64,000 bases of DNA from Solanum dulcamara. Taxonomy: Eukaryota > Streptophyta > Magnoliopsida > Solanales > Solanaceae. This document shows, piece by piece, positions 56,253 through 64,000 of the stretch. The notes under the pieces were generated by a model. The model was not told the DNA's origin. It ran no database searches and saw nothing but the letters and a program-made list of their open reading frames with translations. Within the stretch, counting starts at the first letter, position 1; each line of letters starts with the position of its first letter. Location of the stretch: positions 40,370,097 to 40,434,096 of the forward strand of contig NC_077242.1 in NCBI RefSeq assembly GCF_947179165.1, written 5' to 3'. The translations under genes were made by a program, and so were the position numbers.

Positions 56253-59200
56253 TGTTACACCCCACCCTTTTTAAACTCGGAATGTCTCATAAGTTCCTTG
56301 GGAATTATCATGTGAGATAGATATGCTACAACACTATCAAACGGCTCTAAGGAAGGGAGAATGTGATACCCCATAGTAGAGAAGGTTGGAGATGAAATCA
56401 TAAGAGTCCGGAAGGAATCGGAGGCCAAGTAGTGGGTCGTAGGATTTGATTTATCTATGTAAGCTACTAACTTGGAAGTCTTACATACTTAATCTATTAG
56501 AGTACGTACCAAGCTTGTGTAGCATGGGTTACATAGGCTCCTAAAATAAGACGAGATTAAGAATCTAAGAGAGGGAGCAAAAACTAGTTTCCGAATTACA
56601 AAACTGAAGCAAGCAAGTGACAAGCAAGCACCTCAAGCAAGTAGGTGACAAGCAAGTAGGTGACTCACCTGCCTTCTTGGGGGGGTGGACCCCACTGCCA
56701 CATGGCGGCGTGTGATAGGTCGCGTGAGCCTAGGTGGTGTCCTAGGGGGATGCCATATGTCACCCTAAGGGGATGCAACGTGGCACCTTATTAAAAGGTG
56801 GATATATACATATTAATGACTCTTAAGTCATTTAGAGTCCAAATATTAGCCAAAGAATAGAGAAAAAATGTGAGAGAAGAGGCAGCCATGGTTGGAGAAG
56901 TTTAAGGTAAGTTCCTTGATTTTCATCCGTGAATTAATTAGCTACGGTATTCCTCAAGTACGTGGAGATGTATATATGCATATATATGTATATTATGATG
57001 ACTAAGAAGTCATTTCTTCAGCTCTACACTTGGAAATATTAGACAGAAACATAAGAGGAAGAAGAGAGGAAGGCTACGGCCTAGAGGCTGCCAAGGTATG
57101 CCTTCGAGCTTCGCTCCATAAATAAATTATCTAAGGTATAATAAGATGAATTTAGGGTGATAATAACATAAATTTACTACTTGGGGAATCGAGGAAGTCG
57201 CACAAACAGCCCGCTCAATTTCAGCGCGTTTGAAGAAGTTTCGAGTTGCAATTTGACAATTTTGGCCAATTCCGGGTAAGGTAAGGTTTCTCCTTTTAAT
57301 TTGGACTTTATCGAATTGTTATAGAGTGTTTTAAACGCCCTATAGGTGGCTGTAAATATGAAAATGGCATAGAAATACTTGGCATTCGGAATAAACTAAA
57401 TTGTAGTCGTTATAGTCGAATTGTCGTCAAAGTAAGGCGTTGTTCTTGTGAGTTGCTGCTGCAGGGGTGTGGTGTGTTATTGCAGGGCCTAAATATGTTC
57501 TAATATGGGTTAGGATGATTCTGGCTGAATACAAATGACCCCCGTTGCGTATAGTTAAAGGCGTTATAAAATAAAGGCTAGACGCCCTATTGTGATATCG
57601 TATTTTTGAATAAGTCATTTGGAGTTTATGTTTTATATTGTTGGTATGAATTGCTGCAGGTTGTTGTTGTTGGTTGTCTGTATGTATTAGGGACCTAATT
57701 GGAAATTCGGATAGGTCACATTATAGGAGAGGTGCTGCCCAATTTTCGTTAACGCCTTAACAAACTAAAGAACTAGTCGAGGAAACGACTAAGGAAATAG
57801 ATTCCATTAATATTAAGGCGTAACCTAAGATGCTGGAAAGTTAAGAGTAGTTGATAATCGTATTACTTTCATATTGAATAGGTTCAGAAGACGACGAGAT
57901 GAGCAGGATAAAGGGTAACTCCCAAGAGGTATGTAAAGCTTTCTCTTGGCATGTTTTGGTATAAGTTCGTACAGCTATCTTTGTTTCCTTTTGGCAATGT
58001 TTAGCCTTAAGTGAATTGTATATGAAGTGTGGGGATAATTCCATTCCTAGAATTCCGAGTATGCCTCATAACCCCTATCCACTGTTCAGTATTAGAGTTC
58101 CTGTGAAGATTAAGTATTTCCTAGTAGGGCTTCTATGTGTCAGAATATAATGTATGGGAAGCTATCTCTCATTCCCAGTGAGATGTATTTGATACGGAAA
58201 TGAGATTACGATTCCATAGTGGTTCACCGAGCCCCATGAAGGGTCGGGTATGAAATATGTATATGAAGATCACCTGAAGGAAAGTACAGACTATATAGAG
58301 CTTATTCTCTTTCTTCTTTTGGGCAAGTCCTTGTTTTTGTTGTAAGTTGAATTTGATCTAAACTCCGAGGTAACTCCATTCTTAAACATCTCTTAATTAC
58401 TTCTGAATATTGAACTTCTATAGTAGTTAAACTAGTTTCCCTGGAAACTTTTATACGTTAAAGAGGTAACAAATGTACAGGCTCCTAGTCATACAATTAT
58501 TCGAAGACGAGTACTTTGGAATTCTTAAGTGAATAGTCTTACTTTGGTATAGGTCTAGGGACCTCGAGATGTAATTAATGTAGCCCCTAATGGCATTTAG
58601 AGGGCAGCTAGAATGACTATATTGCTACTCAAATTCTTAGATAATAGCTTAGTCCTCTTATATAGTTGAGTCTCAGATAATGATTTAAGCTGTATTTTGT
58701 TTCTCACTACTCTACTCGTGTATACTGTAACACTTCTTCTCCGAGTCTCGAGCCAATTGTCAGATTCGTGCAATTCACTGCATTGTTCACCAAATCCCTC
58801 ATTAGAGGGCCGGCATCTGTATGTATATATATGATGGCCTGGGGCCTGATACTGATACTATGATAATATGTTGTAATAAGGTGACGATGGCCTGGGGCCT
58901 GATACTGATACTATGATGATGTGTTGTAAGAAGGTGACGATGGCCTGGGGCCTGGTACTGATACTATGATGATGTGTTGTAATAAAGTGACGATGGCACG
59001 GAGCCTGATACTGATACCATATATATGATTCACCGGACCCCTGACGGGGCCGGCTATATTGAAAATTTGAGCATGCATGTTTTTATTATTCACAGAGTAT
59101 AGGTACATGTTCGTGATTTGATAAATTGTTCTCCTACTTCTCTGTTTTGGATATACCTCCAGTTGTGTTATATTACGTTTTACATACTCAGTACATATGT

Positions 59201-59714
59201 CGTACTGACCCCCTTTCTTTGAGGGGCTGCATTTCATGCCCGTAGGTACAAGTACAGGTTTTGGGAGTCCGTCAGCTTAGGATTCTGCTCAGTTCAGCTG
59301 GAGGGGCCTCTATTGTATCGGAGCCTAGTTTTTGATACTGACCGTTGATGTATAAGAATTATTTTGTCTATTTAAGGGTACGGCGGGGGCCCTATCCCGC
59401 TATGTGTTGTCGTTAATATTTTTAGAGGTCTGTAGATATGTATATGTGGGTTGTGTATGTCAGTGTGATTCAGATGGGTCTACATGGTACATGATATATG
59501 ATATTATGTTATGGCAGCCTTGTCGGCTTGCGTGCCCTATCATGTTGTGATACAAATGAAAAGGGCTACAGGTTTACGAAAATGTTAGCGCCCAGTGGGG
59601 CTTTGTTACATAATATTTCTTTATTTATAGTTCAATTTTACCACAGTTGATAGCTAGGTATACGGGGGGTCTAGGTCGGACCCCAATCATGGCCTACGGG
59701 GTTGGGTCATGAAA
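56253..59714 (+). repeat. 5' LTR of element H (3.5 kb)
   Basis: From TGTTACACCCC to GGGTCATGAAA (the family ending is TGACA, so one mutation). It is related to solo LTR G and to the D LTRs, contains a 53-bp tandem repeat (58833-59030) and the conserved hairpin block (59179-59250), and is followed by the primer-binding site. Confidence 0.85.
58833..59030 (+). repeat. 53-bp tandem repeat in the H LTR
   Basis: Four units begin gatggcctgg, gatggcctgg, gatggcctgg and gatggcacgg at 58833, 58886, 58939 and 58992, exactly 53 bp apart; the last is partial. Solo LTR G has a single related unit near 49255, so the array expanded in the H lineage. Confidence 0.95.
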
Positions 59715-59718
59715 GAAG

Positions 59719-59730
59719 TGGTATCAGAGC
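59719..59730 (+). other. Primer-binding site of element H
   Basis: tggtatcagagc four bases after the LTR end, the tRNA-Met-type site. Confidence 0.9.
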
Positions 59731-60118
59731 AGTTCATCCTTGGATTGTCTGTAGACCGTGTCTAGTAGAGTCTTGATTATCGATGTGTTGTGCGCCACAT
59801 CTATAAACAGAAAGATACAAGGCATTTAGGATGTTTCCTTTCCTTCACATATGATATTGTGCTATAGATCCGAGTCATAGAAAAAATCCTTATACTAACC
59901 TTGGGTCTTAACAGAAGGACGACATCAATCGAAAGAAGTAATTAATGAGAGGGGACGTCACGAAGCATGCAGGTAAGTAAAGTAAAGGCACAAAATATAT
60001 CTATCTGTTTGAGTAAAGTATTGAAGTACTATTGAAATGTAAAGTTGAAACCTGAAAGGAAAGTAGACAGGAAGTGCAACAGATACAGCTCAAAGTTGGA
60101 CATACAAGGTAAGTCCAT

Positions 60119-60260
60119 TACTTCCATACTATTGGTAATATTGAAAGCCCCGTGTGGCTGTGATATGAGATGACATTGAAAGCCCTATGCGGCTGTGATA
60201 TTATATGTATATATATATATGTTGGCCCTGTGAGGCATTGTTGGTATTTTCTGCGTGCAG
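60119..60260 (+). other. Intron-like segment in the leader of element H
   Basis: Donor-like ag|gtaagtcc at 60119 and acceptor-like ttttctgcgtgcag|g at 60260 bound 142 bp. Inside, 'gaaagccc...tgtggctgtgatat' units are repeated, making it longer than the 111-bp version in D (29515-29625). Confidence 0.35.
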
Positions 60261-62283
60261 GTTTTGGGATAGTAAGAAGTGTAGAGGAAACTCTATCGAA
60301 ATTTTTCTAGGACAAGAAAAGGAAATGAAGCATAGACTTTTAGTATGCCTTAAAAATTGATACCAATTACCCCTACTGTGTTTAACTAAAGTTGTAAGAG
60401 GTATCCTTCAGGTTGCCGATAAGGGGCACCCTTTTCACCTGAAGAAATTTATTTCGGAGGAACAAAAGCTTATTTAAGTAGTAAAGTTCGGACCGCAGTA
60501 TCTCCAGCCGTATTTGTACTGTAGGAATATAATCAGAGGGCTCAGGATGAAGGATAAGAGGTCCCCTGAATGAGTTTCACTCTTTTTTAAAAAAATACCA
60601 AGCCCTCAACTCCTATTGTAAATTAGACGAGTTGTTCATAACTCGAGATAAACTTAGAAGGGGACCAGGTAGGGCAAGTATTAACAGGAAATTACTGTGA
60701 TATTTAAGAGATTTTGATTTCTTCCAACAATGGTTGGAAAATGATTTATGATAACAGTTTATAGTTCTCCACTGACTATTTGGGGAAAGAACTTCTAACA
60801 GAAGCACCTCAAAGAGATGTCAGGAACTGAACACGAATACGAATTAAAAGGGGGATATGTAAGTATGAATTAAACAGTGTGATACGAGTATGCAGGGATA
60901 AAGTGGGACCACTAGTAAGGCGCACTTAGTATGCGTTGACTAAGTTAAAAGCCTGCGTTGGCAACGCAGTGAGAGCATGGAGCTTAAGATACAAAAAATG
61001 ACGCGTGTACACCATGTCACCCCAAAAATAGTGGAACCCTCAAGGGACAAGGATGGCAAACTTAAGGAATAAATGGCACAACTTCTATTCGCCCCAAGAA
61101 GCAAAGGATATAGGTTGGAATAAAGCTACTACTTCAAGAAAACCTTAAATAGTTATCGTCGGAATACTAGTACTGCCTAATTTAAATTGGAATGGCTACA
61201 AGTACTAATTAATTTTTGATGAAGATAAGTAGAAGGTGGCCTCAGACGAGTAGTCCCATGGGTCCCATTACTCAAGTACAGAGTAACAAATGAGATGTCT
61301 CACTATGTATGGAAAGGTTCTCGTCGTTTCATGATTTAGCCAAGATTCTGTATGTGGATAATCAGGTTATAAAATATACAGAAAGATGGGGACCTGATGC
61401 AGTACTAAGTAGATTGGAGGGAGAGATTGGGCAAAATTGAGACTGGACAAAGAGACATAGAATAAGGTACAAGAAGATGGAAGTACGAGTACCCTCTAAA
61501 GGGGGGAAGTTAATGAGAAAATGGCAAAAGTAGGAGGAGGCAATTGATATGGCAATATATTTGAGATGGACGTCTAAACTTCAATGAGATATCTTGCCGA
61601 ACCAAGTTAGAAAGGTATGGAAGCCACCAGTAATTGAACGAAAGCCAGAATGCTACATAAGACAGCGTTAAGAAGGTTGTGACGAGACCTTGAACAACAT
61701 AACACTAGAAGGCGGTTGCGGATAAAAAACAAAAGAGTGTAACCATGAAAGGATATCGAATGACTCAAGAAACACTACAAAGGATAATGACAACATGCTA
61801 GACCAAAAAAGCAAAATTTTGGTTATAGAGTTGGTCACAAATGATGTTGCAATAGATATATAACCAAGGACAAAGGAATAGAAAGCCTCCTACGGTAGAA
61901 AATGAGAAGAACACAAAGTGAATAAAGGATAGGGGAGCTTATATGTCAAATTCCTTTAAAGCTATGCCAGCTAATAATAGCCAAAACTCAAAGTGGCTCT
62001 GAAGGTCACTATATGAACGAACTTTAGCGCTACTCAGTAGCCCACCCTAATGAATGGGTGCATACAGAAAGGGGGAATACAATAGGAGAAGTTAAACCAA
62101 ATTGACCAAAAAGGGACATGGTCATAGCGGAACTAAAGATTGACGCTGATACTAGTTACAAGATAACAGTGGGAAGGACAAGGCGAAACATAAAGACTCG
62201 CGAGACAACACTGAGGTAAATCTTGGGATAAATTAAGTGCTCGCACATCGTGGAAAGGATTACAACGAAATGCGACACAAAGA

Positions 62284-62389
62284 CTTTTCAGGAAGGTCAC
62301 CCATCCCAATATTACTCCCGCCCCAGCACGCCTAACATCGGAATTCTGATGGAACTTAATACTTTAGTACTGGTACGATCATGCGAGAT
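62284..62389 (-). pseudogene. 5S rRNA-derived sequence, antisense, inside element H
   Basis: On the minus strand the order gcatgatcgtacc, gtactaaag, ccatcagaattccg, gcgtgct, gatgggtgacctt follows plant 5S rRNA across about 100 bases. The C-box-like gatgggtgacc is intact, and the A-box region is changed (ttaggcgtgc). The orientation is opposite to that in D and BC relative to the element, although the surrounding interior (62232-62265) matches D just after its 5S block. It is too diverged to be a functional rRNA gene. Confidence 0.8.
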
Positions 62390-62739
62390 AGAAGAATCTG
62401 AACTAGCGGCGGAGAAACGACACAAGATTATGTTCCTGGAGTACTATATATTACGTTGAGGGTATTGTAACAGGGGCTTAAGTAAAACAAGCAGGATTAG
62501 CTAATTACTAACTGATGGCGCACTAGAACGCCACAGTCATTCAACATGATACCAGTTAATATCATTTACGGATGACAGGAAGTAATACCCAAGCCACAGT
62601 ATGACCAGGACTACAAGGCTCACTTTGCACTCCAGTGCTAGATGACTCTGGAGGGAAGGTCACTCAGGGATTAACGATATTAGCCCCTGCTCCTTCAATC
62701 ATAGGTTACCTACTCTGCCGAGAAGGTGTAAAATTGTAG

Positions 62740-63960
62740 GGTAAAGAAATGGTAAGACCTTATGGAATCCCCATAGCTATTATCCCAGACAAAGAAACCC
62801 AAGTTACAATTAACTACCGAGATGAAATTAGTACTACGGGTGAAGTAAGACATGGCCACGATTGGACCAAAGATTTACCCCGACATCAAGAGTAGGGGTC
62901 TATATGGGTTATTACGAGTAGGCTAACGAATCAGCCCATTTTCTTTCAAACAAGACCACCTATGCAGCTGGAACTAGGTAACGTTATATGACAAGCAAGT
63001 AGTAAGGTTCCGTGAGGTTTCCCCTGCTAATATCTCATATAGAGGGACTTCTATTATAATTAACGTCTTGAAATCAGTCCAAGAAAAGATCAGGAGCACA
63101 GATAGATCTTAGTACCCCAGTTTTTCCCTCGAGCTGCTGAACAGACTAAGCATACTATCAAACGTTAGAAGGTATATTGCGGGCTTATATGGTTGACTTT
63201 AAGAATAACTAAGATGATCATCCACCACTTATTGAGTTTAACTACCATAATGGCTACCACTCTGGTATCCCAATGACTCCGTACAAGACTGGTAGAATAA
63301 GACGTGCAAGTCCCCTATTGGATGGGTAGATGTTAGAACGACTAAGTTCAAAAGGCCCCGACATGATTAAACAAGCTATTGACTAAAAACCCATAGTCGG
63401 CAGGAATGATACACAGATAATTGACATCGACGTTCAGAGTTCAAATTGATGATTGGATGTTCATAACGGAGTCACCCAGAAAAGGGAACATAACCCAAAA
63501 TATATTAGACTGTATCAAGTTGATCATAAGGTGGGCAACACAGCTGGTAAATTGAGCTTACCACCTTATTTGGAAACTGTATGCCCAGTCCATCAGATAG
63601 GAATTCTTTGCAAAGATACTGACGAGCCACCTAGGGTATATTCCATAAATAAGGTCCAAGAGATGGAGTCCTATGAGGAAAAACCTATCGCCATCTTAGA
63701 TTGGTGAAATGGAAGATTGTAGACTAAAGACGTGCCTTCCATCAAGATACGATAGAAAAACCAAAACCAGAAAGAGGATGATCGGGGAACTGAAGAGAAC
63801 ATGAAATATAAGTATTTGCACCTGTAACTGATATTTACAGGTAACCCCGATTCCTGAAACACATATATGATGTATTGGTATGGAAGTATGTGTTAATAAA
63901 ATAGCAAAGAATCTCCCTACGATTTGTATAAGGTGCTAAGAGAAGTTTTGTCTAACATTC
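62740..63960 (+). pseudogene. Decayed integrase and pol C-terminus of element H
   Basis: Two separate stretches resemble the same integrase block around the second catalytic Asp: VRPYGIPIAIIPDKETQVT (about 62753-62810) and VRFREVSPANISYRGTS (about 63005-63055). A later stretch reads LIEFNYHNGYHSGIPMTPY after frame changes (about 63230-63285). An open frame 63453-63707 holds KREHNPKYIRLYQVDHKVGNTAGKLSLPP, matching the pol C-terminal tail, and ends near EEKPIAILDW. Stops are frequent; it is non-functional. Confidence 0.65.
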
Positions 63961-63975
63961 GGGGACGAATATTCT

Positions 63976-64000
63976 AAAGGGAGGAAGGATGTTACACCCC
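63976..64000 (+). other. Polypurine tract and first bases of the H 3' LTR
   Basis: aaagggaggaagga (63976-63989) is followed by tgttacacccc (63990-64000), identical to the 5' LTR start at 56253. The LTR continues beyond the window. Confidence 0.85.

Larger units (their letters stand above)
59731..62739 (+). other. Interior of element H, no recognisable gene
   Basis: About 3 kb of A-rich sequence without long open frames. The first 250 bp match the D and BC leaders. Later blocks match the D interior (60850-60900 with 29960-30010; 61495-61600 with 30880-30970). It contains the intron-like segment 60119-60260 and the antisense 5S block 62284-62389. I see no gag or RT motif. Confidence 0.6.
56253..64000 (+). 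mobile_element. Element H: plus-strand gypsy-type, non-autonomous, runs off window
   Basis: 5' LTR 56253-59714, primer-binding site 59719-59730, interior 59731-63975, polypurine tract 63976-63989, and the first 11 bases of the 3' LTR (tgttacacccc, 63990-64000) identical to the 5' LTR start. The left flank is cttgt (56248-56252). As in D, no gag, protease or RT is recognisable; only decayed integrase sequences near the 3' end and a 5S-derived block. Confidence 0.85.

Overview
This window looks like heterochromatic, gene-free repeat DNA from a flowering plant. The Ty3/gypsy families resemble those I know from Solanaceae; that assignment rests on recollection and was not searched. I found no host protein-coding gene. 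Nearly every base belongs to a transposable element or to an element inserted inside another. Several insertions are proven by matching target-site duplications (TSDs) that I read directly.

Layout. (1) 1-1140 is a gag/protease remnant of a degraded gypsy element. (2) From about 1141 to 54181 lies one old plus-strand Ty3/gypsy element, 'element J', about 9.2 kb once insertions are removed. Its 5' LTR is split by a young LINE (2442-10681, 15-bp TSD, poly-A tail, intact 1387-aa ORF2). Its gag-pol follows at 11752-16423. Its 3' tail is split by a minus-strand solo LTR 'I' (16424-21671), which itself holds a 3.2-kb solo LTR 'A' (16450-19665, TSD ctagg). (3) At the polypurine tract of J sits a complete minus-strand gypsy element 'E' (21842-52120, TSD tatta; about 8.4 kb stripped). 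E is interrupted by: D (26336-36022, plus strand, TSD atggg, inside reverse transcriptase); BC (37672-46627, minus strand, TSD gaagg, inside gag), whose 3' LTR carries a 5'-truncated LINE of the same family as the first (38613-40390); and solo LTR G (46785-49972, TSD gtctt, inside gag). (4) The 3' LTR of J (52124-54181) is broken by LTR 'K' (54182-56252), which is broken by gypsy element 'H' (56253 to the window end).

How the parts relate. J and E encode the usual gag, protease, reverse transcriptase, RNase H and integrase, all broken by stops, frameshifts or loss of catalytic residues. D and H share tRNA-Met-type primer-binding sites and LTR ends with BC. Their interiors show only a decayed integrase tail after 2-3 kb without recognisable coding sequence, so they look non-autonomous. 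BC is a chimera: a nearly intact gag joined to D/H-like interior.

The most unusual content is (a) the LINE's roughly 2.9-kb region after ORF2. It keeps an open frame of 837 codons, contains in-frame repeats of about 57 codons, and recurs in the second LINE copy in a different module order but the same frame. And (b) 5S rRNA-derived sequences in the interiors of three gypsy elements (D sense, H antisense, BC a 5' fragment at a deletion join).
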